Of a DNA stretch of 64,000 nucleotides, positions 29,125-36,635 are shown one piece after another. The DNA comes from Calothrix sp. NIES-3974. Lineage in GTDB: Bacteria; Cyanobacteriota; Cyanobacteriia; Cyanobacteriales; Nostocaceae. The stretch is from NCBI RefSeq assembly GCF_002368395.1, contig NZ_AP018254.1:3844001-3908000 (forward strand), read 5' to 3'. Every line of letters begins with the position of its first letter. The first letter of the stretch is position 1. The notes beneath the pieces are model-generated. The model worked only from the letters and a program-made list of their open reading frames with translations. It did not search any database and was not told the DNA's origin. The translations under genes and the position numbers were made by a program.

Positions 29125-29402
29125 GTTTTTGACTTTTGATCAAGGAATGGTAAAGGAATGGTAAATAACTGGGGGGGTGACGAAAACATCTGAAACTATG
29201 ATACAGCAATAGTTTTAAGCTAGTTTGCCATCAAAAGATAAACTTCAGATAAACTTCATTTTTCAGCTTTATTGATTCTATTCTCAATAAGCTTCGGGCA
29301 AAAGCCTTATTTTCCCCTTGAACTTGGCTCTGAATTTAGTTTGATACTTAGGGTGAAAGCTATTCTATAATCCTTGCTGCGCAAACCTTTGAAGCTAGAT
29401 TG

Positions 29403-29792
29403 TCACCCCCCAGAACTAATGCTCGAATGTGGATAAATTGTGACTCGTATAGAAGCTCCAAGCATGGAGATTTTTTTTATAGTTCCTGGACTAATCTCTG
29501 ACGAATAGCTGCTTGGCTGTAATCCAGCTTCATAACCGATATCAAATACTTTTGCAAAGGCACTGTCCCACAGTTTCTTCCCCTCACCCTCAAGGTTTTC
29601 GATCAATAGACAGAAATTGGAGATTATAGAGTCTGGATCTGCTGCGGAAACGTCACTCAGTTCAAAAGTTGCCAAATAATGGTCCTGAGCTTTGCCGCAG
29701 TAAAGATTCATCACCTTGTCTCCCAACCCTTCAACAATTGGCTGAAGGTTTTGATGGCTCTCGATTTCCAGGTCTACATTCAAAAAGTGCAT
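29403..29792 (-). CDS. Hypothetical protein, possibly DUF4279-like
   Basis: This 129-aa soluble protein begins MHFLNVDLEIESHQNLQPIV and has near its end FDIGYEAGLQPSSYSSEISP and ASIRVTIYP. The pattern of a GYE turn followed by GxxIxVTIYP near the C-terminus recalls DUF4279-type proteins, some of which neighbour toxin genes. This is a weak resemblance. It sits just upstream of, and divergent from, the split xisH. It is not tied to it by any visible signal. Confidence 0.6.
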   Translation of the reverse strand: MHFLNVDLEIESHQNLQPIVEGLGDKVMNLYCGKAQDHYLATFELSDVSAADPDSIISNFCLLIENLEGEGKKLWDSAFAKVFDIGYEAGLQPSSYSSEISPGTIKKISMLGASIRVTIYPHSSISSGG

Positions 29793-29873
29793 CTTTATTC
29801 TTTGTAATAAGAGAATAATAATAGAAATAATGGTATAACCCTCTTATGTAAAGAATAGAATAAATACCACTTC

Positions 29874-29903
29874 ATGCCCGCCAAAGATATATATCACTAT
29901 GCT
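29874..29903 (+). pseudogene. xisH: xisH 5' fragment (first 10 codons), split by IS605-type element
   Basis: ATG at 29874 starts MPAKDIYHYA, the standard XisH N-terminus. At codon 10 the frame runs into the TTGACGCTCCC end of an IS605-type element. The gene resumes at 31561 with IVKNALIKDGW. Removing 29904-31560 restores an unbroken 139-codon frame, matching the lengths of the other two XisH proteins in this window (140 and 138). Confidence 0.9.
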
Positions 29904-29907
29904 TTGA

Positions 29908-30000
29908 CGCTCCCACGACTTAAAGCCGTGGGATTCTTGTTTCATTCAGCCGACTTACTTAAAGGAGTCTCCCCACTTAAGCAGAGGTCGTTCTGTCCAC
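29908..30000 (-). ncRNA. Putative omega RNA (reRNA) region at tnpB 3' end
   Basis: For TnpB elements the guide RNA is known to be read from the 3' end of tnpB through the right end, with the guide taken from flanking DNA. Here that region includes the CCCACG/CGTGGG hairpin, and the flank is the reverse complement of the xisH start (GCATAGTGATATATATC). The RNA itself is inferred; its 5' end is arbitrary. Confidence 0.4.
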
Positions 30001-31141
30001 AAGCTTTAGATTCTGTGCGCCCCACAGTACTTTTTAATCCTTTGTTCAAAATCATAGTCGCCGCGTTATAGTCACGGTGCATCACTGCACCACAACAATG
30101 ACATTTGTGGGTACGAGTGGACAAAGATTTCTGAACTCGTGTCCCACAAACAGAACAATCTTGCGATGTGTAGTGAGGTGCAACTGCTATCACCCAAGTA
30201 TCAAAAACTTTGCCATAGTAGTCTACCCAATCAGTAAACAGTGACCATGATGCGTCACTGATAGATTTAGCTAAATGATGGTTCTTAACCATGTTTCGCA
30301 CCTGCAAGTCCTCATAAACTACCAAGTCGTTTGACTGGACTAGAGTTCTTGCTGTCTTCACAGCAAAATCTTTCCTCTGTCTACTTACCTTGAGATGCTT
30401 TTTCGCCAACTTTTTAACAGCTTTGCGGCGATTAGAAGAGCCTTTTTTACATCTAGAAACTTTGCGTTGTTTGCGTTTCAAAGACTTCTCAGACTTACGC
30501 AAAAATCTGGGATTTTCAACTGTCTTGCCATCAGAATCAGTGTAGAAAAATTCAAGTCCTACATCAATTCCTACTTGTTTACCATTGTGCTGATGCTGTT
30601 CTTTGCGTTCCGCATCAACACAAAATTGGCAGTAATAACCATCTGCTCGTTTAACTACTCTAACTCGCTGAATTTGCTTAGTAGAATAAAAGCTGAAATC
30701 ACGAGTTCCAACTAGCTGAAATTTCCCTGCTTTAAAACCATCAGTAAAAGTGATGTACTTCTTGTCGGCAGAAATTGCCCATCCTGAAGTTTTATATTCT
30801 ACGGAATGTCCACGCTTTTTAAATCGCGGATAGCCCTTTTTACCTGGCTTTTTAGCTTTACAGTTGTCATAGAAACGCTTAATAGCGCACCAAGCTCTAT
30901 CGGCAGAAGCCTGACGAGCCATAGAGTTAAGTTTGCCAGCAAAATCAAATTCTTTGGCTAAAACAGCGCAAAGTTTTTGAAGGTCATTCTTGCTAACATC
31001 CTTGTTATCAATCCAATGTCTTAGAGCTTTGTTGCGGATAAACAAAGCCGTTCTAATAGCTTCATCTAATAAGCCGTACTGACTTTCTTTGCCCTTCAAT
31101 TTCGCTTCTAAGACTAACATCGCTCGACCCTGAGATGACAA
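29942..31141 (-). CDS. tnpB: TnpB, IS605-family RNA-guided nuclease
   Basis: This 399-aa protein has the full TnpB layout: an N-terminal helical/HTH region (LEAKLKGKESQYGLLDEAIR), RuvC I GIDVGLEFFYTDSDGK, RuvC II LVVYEDLQVRN, a zinc finger CSVCG...CHCCG, and RuvC III HRDYNAATM. The D-E-D nuclease triad is therefore intact. Known TnpBs cut DNA matching their omega RNA guide next to a short TAM and help keep the element in place. ATG at 31141. The partner tnpA is broken, so the element can probably move only if TnpA is supplied in trans, while the nuclease may remain functional. Confidence 0.94.
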   Translation of the reverse strand: MSSQGRAMLVLEAKLKGKESQYGLLDEAIRTALFIRNKALRHWIDNKDVSKNDLQKLCAVLAKEFDFAGKLNSMARQASADRAWCAIKRFYDNCKAKKPGKKGYPRFKKRGHSVEYKTSGWAISADKKYITFTDGFKAGKFQLVGTRDFSFYSTKQIQRVRVVKRADGYYCQFCVDAERKEQHQHNGKQVGIDVGLEFFYTDSDGKTVENPRFLRKSEKSLKRKQRKVSRCKKGSSNRRKAVKKLAKKHLKVSRQRKDFAVKTARTLVQSNDLVVYEDLQVRNMVKNHHLAKSISDASWSLFTDWVDYYGKVFDTWVIAVAPHYTSQDCSVCGTRVQKSLSTRTHKCHCCGAVMHRDYNAATMILNKGLKSTVGRTESKACGQNDLCLSGETPLSKSAE

Positions 31142-31158
31142 AAATAATATAGTATATT

Positions 31159-31400
31159 ATGGTTGATAGATACAAGCTTATGGAAGACCATGTACATCTT
31201 TTGTTAGCAGTCCTCCAACACTAGCCCCAGACCAAATTATGTTTAGGTTAAAAGGGTATACTTCTAGGGTATTAAGACAAGAATTTCCGCATTTAATGAG
31301 AATGCCTTCAATGTGGACAAGAAGTTATTTTTGTGGGACTGCGGGTGATGCTTCAAGTGAGATAATTAAAAAGTATATCGTCAATCAAAAAACTCGCTAA
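31159..31400 (+). pseudogene. tnpA (Y1 transposase) remnant
   Basis: The plus strand reads MVDRYKLMEDHVHLLLAV, which contains the HUH motif, then a +1 frameshift. In the next frame it continues SPPTLAPDQIMFRLKGYTSR, EFPHLMRMPSMWTRSYFCG and SSEIIKKYIVNQKTR stop. These are the middle and C-terminal parts of IS200/IS605 TnpA. The N-terminal portion is missing and the frame is broken, so no active transposase is made. It diverges from tnpB with 17 nt between them. Confidence 0.85.
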
Positions 31401-31500
31401 CAATGGGACTGCACCTAAAGGTGCTTCCCATTCATGAGGGCAGTTGCATGGACGGGTTTCCCGGCTTGAGCAAACTGCCCGTCCCACCCCGCGCATGACT

Positions 31501-31537
31501 CAACAGACTAAAAATTTTTTGGATTTTTAGTCTGTTG
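31501..31537. repeat. 14-bp perfect stem at the left end of the IS605-type element
   Basis: CAACAGACTAAAAA (31501-31514) and TTTTTAGTCTGTTG (31524-31537) enclose TTTTTTGGA-type sequence. It lies 23 nt inside the left end and is likely the LE hairpin or a bidirectional terminator insulating the element. Confidence 0.7.
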
Positions 31538-31560
31538 CTGGTGGGCTTTCTGCTCCAATA

Positions 31561-31950
31561 ATTGTAAAAAATGCCCTGATAAAAGACGGATGGTTGATAA
31601 TCGCCGACCCTTATATAATTAAATACGAAGACGCTGAACTATATGCTGACTTAGCCGCAGAAAAACCAATAGCCGCAGAACGCAAAGGTCAAAAAATTGT
31701 TGTCGAAATTAAAAGCTTCGTTGGCAAATCCCCGATGCAAGACTTTCACAATGTTTTGGGACAGTACATCGTCTATCGCAACCTCATCCAAGTTAGCGAA
31801 CCTGAATATAATTTGTACTTAGCAATCGACGACATTGTTTACTTAAACTTTTTTCAACGCCCATCAGTCCAACTCATTACCGGCCAAAATAACCTACGAT
31901 TAATTATAGTAGACACCCAACAAGAGCAAATCGTGCAATGGATAGGTTAA
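31561..31950 (+). pseudogene. xisH: xisH 3' portion, separated from its start by the IS605-type element
   Basis: Reads IVKNALIKDGWLIIADPYII then DLAAEKPIAAERKGQKIVVE and IKSFVGKSPMQDFHNVLGQYIVYRNLI, the body of XisH. D in ADLAAE, E and K in VVEIK form a PD-(D/E)XK-like nuclease core. In Anabaena, XisH with XisI is needed for excision of the fdxN element; the mechanism is unknown. Possible internal starts (TTG 31594) would give a protein lacking the first 21 residues. It overlaps the following xisI by 13 nt. Confidence 0.88.
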
Positions 31951-32291
31951 CGAGTTACCGCAATACTGTCCAAGAAACCATTAAAAAATATTATAACTTG
32001 ACCAATTCTCAAATCACTAACGCCAAAGATACCGCGATTAGCGAGCGTCTAATTTTAGACTCTGAACGCGACCAATACCTGTGGTTGCGTTGCGGTTGGG
32101 ATGGAAAAAAAAGAGTACAGCACATTATTTTATACCTTCACATCCAAAATGGTAAAATTTGGGTAGAAGAAGATAGCACCGACATGGCGATTGTTGATGA
32201 CTTATTGGCAGCAGGTATTCCTACAACCGATATTATTTTAGGCTTCCATCACCCCAATAAACGCGCATTGACTGAGTTTGCCATCACCTAA
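31938..32291 (+). CDS. xisI: XisI
   Basis: This 117-aa protein begins MDRLTSYRNTVQETIKKYYN and contains the family pattern RDQYLWLRCGWDGKKRVQHI, LHIQNGKIWVEEDSTDMAIV and DIILGFHHPNKRALTEFA. It is the usual partner of XisH and overlaps the 3' end of xisH by 13 nt, as in the two other pairs here. The frame is intact even though its xisH is split, so expression would depend on read-through from the IS or an internal start. Confidence 0.93.
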   Translation: MDRLTSYRNTVQETIKKYYNLTNSQITNAKDTAISERLILDSERDQYLWLRCGWDGKKRVQHIILYLHIQNGKIWVEEDSTDMAIVDDLLAAGIPTTDIILGFHHPNKRALTEFAIT

Positions 32292-32480
32292 AGAGGTTAT
32301 AGTTCTATTTGAAAGCTGTATGAATAGTTGGCATTAACATCCGACTGTAAATTCCATTAATTTCAAGAAAGCCGCGATACGGCTTTAGCTGTTAGCTTTG
32401 CGATATGCCGAAGGCATTAAGCTCCGCTTATCGCAAGCTTTATTTACGCCTTACTTTCCCCTGTCTCCTGTATTCCCAAA

Positions 32481-32936
32481 TTAAACTTGTCGCGATCGCA
32501 TGGTTAAATCTAACTGTTCAATGGCTGCTGTTAAGCGCTCTTGAGCAACGATTGCTGGGTCGGGAGGGGTCGGTTCTGCTGCTGCTTCTACTTCTTCTTT
32601 GCGTTTAAGTTTCTGAATTGCTTGAATGGCAATAAATAAAACCAAAGCCACAATTAAAAAGTCAACAATCGAACCCAAAAATAAACCAATCCGAATCCCA
32701 TTTTGGGGAATACCATCTTTAATTTCTGTGGCTCCAATTGCCCAATTTCGCCAATCATTACCAAATGCAGCCAGGACAGGGTTAATTAATGGCATAATCA
32801 CATTGTCAACTAGGGAGGAAACGATTTTCCCAAAGGCTGCACCAATAATCACACCGACGGCTAAGTCCACCACGTTACCCTTTAGGGCAAATTCCTGAAA
32901 GTCTCTTAAAAAACTGTTTCTTCTTGCTCTGGCCAT
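32481..32936 (-). CDS. mscL: Large-conductance mechanosensitive channel MscL
   Basis: A 151-aa inner-membrane channel that opens under membrane tension to release osmolytes. The N-terminal RNSFLRDFQEFALKGNVVDL, first membrane helix with the gate (VVDLAVGVIIGAAFGKIVSSL), periplasmic loop, second helix (IVDFLIVALVLFIAIQAI) and the charged cytoplasmic bundle KLKRKEEVEAAAE are all present. Length is typical plus a short tail. ATG at 32936; stands alone. Confidence 0.96.
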   Translation of the reverse strand: MARARRNSFLRDFQEFALKGNVVDLAVGVIIGAAFGKIVSSLVDNVIMPLINPVLAAFGNDWRNWAIGATEIKDGIPQNGIRIGLFLGSIVDFLIVALVLFIAIQAIQKLKRKEEVEAAAEPTPPDPAIVAQERLTAAIEQLDLTMRSRQV

Positions 32937-33184
32937 ATTTTTACAGAAAAACTATCGATTTTTTAGTTACGTTGATTAAAACAAACAGCAGACAATTGCC
33001 ACATTGCTGTGTTTTTGCCAAATATTAATTATCGACATCTTACCAGGTTTCCGGAGAAATGTTACAGGTAAAACCAAAAATTTTCAGATGCAGAAAAAAT
33101 TAACTTTGTCAACTTCAAGTTAGTTGTAAACTGGACTTTGAAGAGCCTATACTCCAACTAAAATATCAATTTTCAACATTCATT

Positions 33185-34102
33185 ATGACTGCTGTTGTAA
33201 ATAACTCCCCCGATTTAGCGTCGCGGATGATTAATCGCATTTTGGCCATTAAACCTTTGAGTAATATCGCCAAACATCAAGCTAGACAAATGATGATTAA
33301 CCGCGCTCAAACCTTAGGTATCGATTGGAACCAACAAGTCAAAGACCTATCAGCGCGAAATTGGAGCGAGGATTTCCAGCGAATTCGCAATCCCCAACTT
33401 ACCTATCCAGATTATTACCTTACTTCTTTCCATGCCTACGATGATGGTAATTTAAATTGGCAAGCCGCATTTGAACAGGAACCAGCAGCCTATACCGTTC
33501 ACGCTAAAATTTGGCACGATACAGGGGCAAAGGGCGACCCGAAACTCCGCCAAACCTACCATGATATTTTAACCACAAAAATCTCAACCGCTCCCAGGAA
33601 AATTCTGGATGTGGGATGCGGTGTTGGACTAAGTACATTTGCTCTGCAAAAAATCTATCCCCAAGCGGAAATTACGGGGTTAGATTTGTCACCCCATTTT
33701 CTCAGTGTGGCTCAGTATAATAGTCGCAAACGGCATCAATCGATTAACTGGGTTCATGGAGCAGCGGAATCAACGGGATTTACACCGGGTACATTTGACC
33801 TCGCATCTATCTTTTTACTGTGTCATGAACTACCCCAAAGTGCGACTCGGCAAATCTTGGCAGAAATGCGCCGGATAGTGCGTCCCGGTGGATATTTGGG
33901 CATCATGGATATGAATCCAGGTTCGGAAATTTACAAAAAAATGCCTACCTATGTGAAAACATTACTGAAAAGTACTGAACCCTACTTGGATGAATATTTT
34001 AGTTTGGATATCGAGCAAGCAATTATCAATGCTGGATTTAAAGTATTAATCATTGCTCCGAATAGTCCCCGTCACCGGACAATTGTTGCGGAAGCTGTGT
34101 AA
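33185..34102 (+). CDS. SAM-dependent class I methyltransferase
   Basis: A 305-aa protein with a helical N-terminal region of about 130 residues, then the Rossmann methyltransferase domain: motif I KILDVGCGVGLSTFAL (about 139-154), the acidic strand end ITGLDLSPHFL, NWVHGAAE, and DLASIFLLCHELP. Methyl acceptor unknown; the pattern fits methyltransferase type 11/25. ATG at 33185. The PrsW-like gene starts 13 nt after its stop, so they are probably co-transcribed. Confidence 0.88.
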   Translation: MTAVVNNSPDLASRMINRILAIKPLSNIAKHQARQMMINRAQTLGIDWNQQVKDLSARNWSEDFQRIRNPQLTYPDYYLTSFHAYDDGNLNWQAAFEQEPAAYTVHAKIWHDTGAKGDPKLRQTYHDILTTKISTAPRKILDVGCGVGLSTFALQKIYPQAEITGLDLSPHFLSVAQYNSRKRHQSINWVHGAAESTGFTPGTFDLASIFLLCHELPQSATRQILAEMRRIVRPGGYLGIMDMNPGSEIYKKMPTYVKTLLKSTEPYLDEYFSLDIEQAIINAGFKVLIIAPNSPRHRTIVAEAV

Positions 34103-34115
34103 TTATTTCCCATCA

Positions 34116-35063
34116 ATGGCGGATTTTTTTTGGTCGGTTGTACCACCTTTAACCCTGTTGGGATATTACCACAGACGGATAACCGGAAAGTTTGCCTCAT
34201 GGCAAACTTGCGGTTTTTTTTGTGCAGGTTTGTTGGTGGGGATGGTTGCTTTAGCTGTGGGTTGGCAAATAGAAACAAATTTACTACGTTGGTCCTATTG
34301 GCAGAATTTGATGTCAACCTTTGGGGGTGTAGTTATACGTCAGTTGTTGGTAGTTGCACCGATTGAGGAGTTGGGGAAATTTATTGGTTTTGCTATTCCT
34401 ATTTACTTTCTACAGCAGCGTCGGTCATCTGGTTCTATGACAGCAGCAGGGATATTTTTATTAGCTGTTGCATTATCTTTGGGTTTTACCTGTCATGAAA
34501 GTTGGGTGTTTCTGCTTCATGGGAATAGTTCTATTTTCGAGAGGTTAATTAGCACACCCGTCCATGCAATGTTTGTAGTTCCTTGGGTTTATGTTGTTGC
34601 AACGGTTGGTTTTAGGGTGAATAAATCCCAGATTGTTCTCGCTTGGGGGGATTGTGTGCTTTGTCATGCTGGGGTGAATATTTGTGCGATCGCGAGTGGT
34701 TTTAATGTTCCGGTTCGTTATTTGAGTTATTGCCTATTCCCTTTTTTGTTATATTTATTTTGGCGCATGGAAAGATGTTTAAAGTTGGTTGAAGGGAGAA
34801 AAGTTAAATATTTGCTCAAATATTTTCCCCCATCCCACCGTTATTGGCGATTCGGTTTAATTATTTTTGCTTTGGCGCTGGGTGGTAATGCCTGTTTAGG
34901 TCTGTTTATCACCATTCAGACTATTTTACCACTACCAATCAATCGGATTTGGGAATATTCCACCCTCACCCTATTAATTGGACGTATTCTTTATAATATT
35001 GCCTTTGGTTTAGTAGGTTGGGTAATTTATATCTATCTGCTGACAACTGCACGCCATCAGTAG
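34116..35063 (+). CDS. PrsW-like intramembrane metalloprotease
   Basis: A 315-aa polytopic membrane protein with about eight hydrophobic segments. It carries PIEELGKFIGFAIP (the EExxK motif of PrsW), LGFTCHESWVF, and STPVHAMFVVPW with a conserved histidine. These are the metal-site motifs of the PrsW/CPBP-related families, which cut membrane proteins such as anti-sigma factors. A frame opens earlier at a TTG (34053) overlapping the methyltransferase, but the ATG at 34116 (MADFFWSVVPPLTLL) is preferred. A palindromic repeat begins in the last codons. Confidence 0.82.
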   Translation: MADFFWSVVPPLTLLGYYHRRITGKFASWQTCGFFCAGLLVGMVALAVGWQIETNLLRWSYWQNLMSTFGGVVIRQLLVVAPIEELGKFIGFAIPIYFLQQRRSSGSMTAAGIFLLAVALSLGFTCHESWVFLLHGNSSIFERLISTPVHAMFVVPWVYVVATVGFRVNKSQIVLAWGDCVLCHAGVNICAIASGFNVPVRYLSYCLFPFLLYLFWRMERCLKLVEGRKVKYLLKYFPPSHRYWRFGLIIFALALGGNACLGLFITIQTILPLPINRIWEYSTLTLLIGRILYNIAFGLVGWVIYIYLLTTARHQ

Positions 35064-35088
35064 AGACGTAGCATTGCTACGTCTCTAC
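35060..35088. repeat. GAGACG palindrome, TAG-CTA core
   Basis: GTAGAGACGTAG-CATTG-CTACGTCTCTAC, a perfect 12-bp stem. It overlaps the stop codon of the PrsW-like gene and may serve as terminator between two converging genes. Confidence 0.85.
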
Positions 35089-35107
35089 GCCAATTACTGG
35101 TTTTAAT

Positions 35108-35980
35108 CTAAACCGTTGTTAAAACCGGTTGGCTGGTGGATCTATTCCCATTACCATCAGCGAGATTTTCGCAGTAAATTTCACAGGAATTATTCGGACT
35201 CTCAATCAGTTTAACTTTATACAAGCTAGCACCGAGTTGTTGAATCGGCGATCGCAATAAGTTACTGATATACAAAGCAATATTTTCCGCAGTGGGGACA
35301 ACTTCGGCAAAGAAGGGAATATCTTTATTTAAGAATGTATGGTCAAAGGGTTCGACGACATAATCGTCAATCACTTGCTGCAACGCACCTAAATCCACTA
35401 ACATCCCGGTTCTTTGGTCAATTTCACCCTTGACCGTCACCTCTAGATGATAATTATGTCCATGTCCGTGGGGACGCGCACATTTACCGTAGATATTAGC
35501 ATTTTCCGCATCACTCAAACGGGGATGGGCTAAACGATGTGCAGCACTAAAATGGGTTCCGACTGTCAAAAATCCTTCCATATCATTTCCTGTATAATCA
35601 GCCCAAAGTTGGGGATGTTCAAATAACTGTATGCGTACTACTGGGAGATGGGGTTTTAATTTATGCCAAATTACCCGCGCAATATTTTCGGTTGTTGGTA
35701 GGGTCTGTTGAAATTCTGACCATACGTCATTCAAGTAAGAATAATCCAATTGACTGGTAACTTCTTTTTTGATGACGTGTTTCACGTCGGATAAATTCAA
35801 CACCATCCCGTATTCATCCAGTTCCCCCACTAGGGAAACATAGAGGACGTAATTATGGCCATGTCCGGGAAACTTCGCACATGCACCAAATTTCTCCTGA
35901 TTTTCAGCTTCGCTCAATTCCGGTAGCCAATAACGATGACTCGCAGAAAATTGCGCACGACGGTTAACAATGCATTGCAT
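35108..35980 (-). CDS. Tandem 6-pyruvoyl-tetrahydropterin synthase / QueD-like protein
   Basis: A 290-aa protein made of two copies of the PTPS/QueD domain, each normally a 120-140 aa protein. The first has FSASHRYWLPEL, CAKFPGHGHNYVL (zinc histidines, catalytic Cys) and PTTENIARVIW. The second has FSAAHRLAHPRL, CARPHGHGHNYHL and PTAENIALYI. Both keep the metal histidines and the cysteine, so both may be active. QueD turns dihydroneopterin triphosphate into 6-carboxytetrahydropterin for queuosine; related enzymes make biopterin, which cyanobacteria glycosylate. The substrate is undecided. ATG at 35980. Confidence 0.88.
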   Translation of the reverse strand: MQCIVNRRAQFSASHRYWLPELSEAENQEKFGACAKFPGHGHNYVLYVSLVGELDEYGMVLNLSDVKHVIKKEVTSQLDYSYLNDVWSEFQQTLPTTENIARVIWHKLKPHLPVVRIQLFEHPQLWADYTGNDMEGFLTVGTHFSAAHRLAHPRLSDAENANIYGKCARPHGHGHNYHLEVTVKGEIDQRTGMLVDLGALQQVIDDYVVEPFDHTFLNKDIPFFAEVVPTAENIALYISNLLRSPIQQLGASLYKVKLIESPNNSCEIYCENLADGNGNRSTSQPVLTTV

Positions 35981-36061
35981 GGGTAGGTTGTAAGCAGAGC
36001 TTAAAATTTCTTAACTTTATCCTACTTACAGGATAAACCAATTTGTGAATGAAACCCATAC

Positions 36062-36093
36062 AATTTTGGATTTTAGATTTAGGATTTTGGATT
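36062..36093 (-). repeat. AATCCAAAATCC heptamer repeat upstream of QueD-like gene
   Basis: Four degenerate ATCCAAA/ATCTAAA units in the sense orientation of the downstream gene, about 80 nt before its ATG. Confidence 0.7.
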
Positions 36094-36216
36094 GAAAAAC
36101 CTTCATCCGCAAGGGTTTTATCTTTTCATTTGTACCCTTGTAAAGTGCGGTATCATAGAAATTTCGATTCCCTAGTATTGAAAAATCCTTTAATTTCGAG
36201 GTTTATTTTGCTTTTA

Positions 36217-36351
36217 CTATAAAAGACCGTAAATATTTGCTTTGATCTGCTTTGGCATTGCCTGATAACGCCGTTCCAATTTTACACGAATCAGGCGATC
36301 GCCATTTTCCAATGGTAATATGGGGGAAGTGGGCTGGTTTGCTAGGGTCAT
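36217..36351 (-). pseudogene. Uma2-family N-terminal fragment
   Basis: Reads MTLANQPTSPILPLENGDRL then IRVKLERRYQAMPKQIKAN and stops after IYGLL. The LENGDRL...FERRYxAMP pattern is the start of many cyanobacterial Uma2 proteins, which normally continue for about 150 residues. Only 45 codons remain, so this is a truncated remnant. A degenerate AATCCAAAATC repeat precedes the ATG, as for intact genes here. Confidence 0.65.
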
Positions 36352-36635
36352 GGAATTTGGAATTTTCGATTGACGATTTTGGATTGATGCTGATTGCATC
36401 GACAGAAGAGAGAGGTTTCCGTGGTGGAAACTAGCAAGGATTTTTTGTAAATCAAACGAATTAGATCAAATCTGTCTGCTTCTGATTGCGATTATATCTT
36501 GTTCTTTGAGACGGGCTGGAAATCAGTTCCAGGAAATTTAACTAAATTCAAATGTCAGCAGAAGCCATATAACCTGTAAAAAACAACTTTAAATTAATCA
36601 AATTTTCCCTTTTTCCCTCACCAGGTGACTCAATT

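Larger units (their letters stand above)
29904..31560 (-). mobile_element. IS605-type element inserted in xisH (intact tnpB, decayed tnpA)
   Basis: A 1657-bp element. The right end has TTGACGCTCCC and a stem CCCACG/CGTGGG (29912-29932), like the end at 5345. Inside are an intact tnpB on the minus strand and a broken tnpA on the plus strand, head to head as in IS605. The left-end region (31405-31560) is full of hairpins. There is no target duplication, as expected for HUH (Y1) transposition. Boundaries are inferred from the point where the XisH frame breaks and resumes. Confidence 0.88.
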
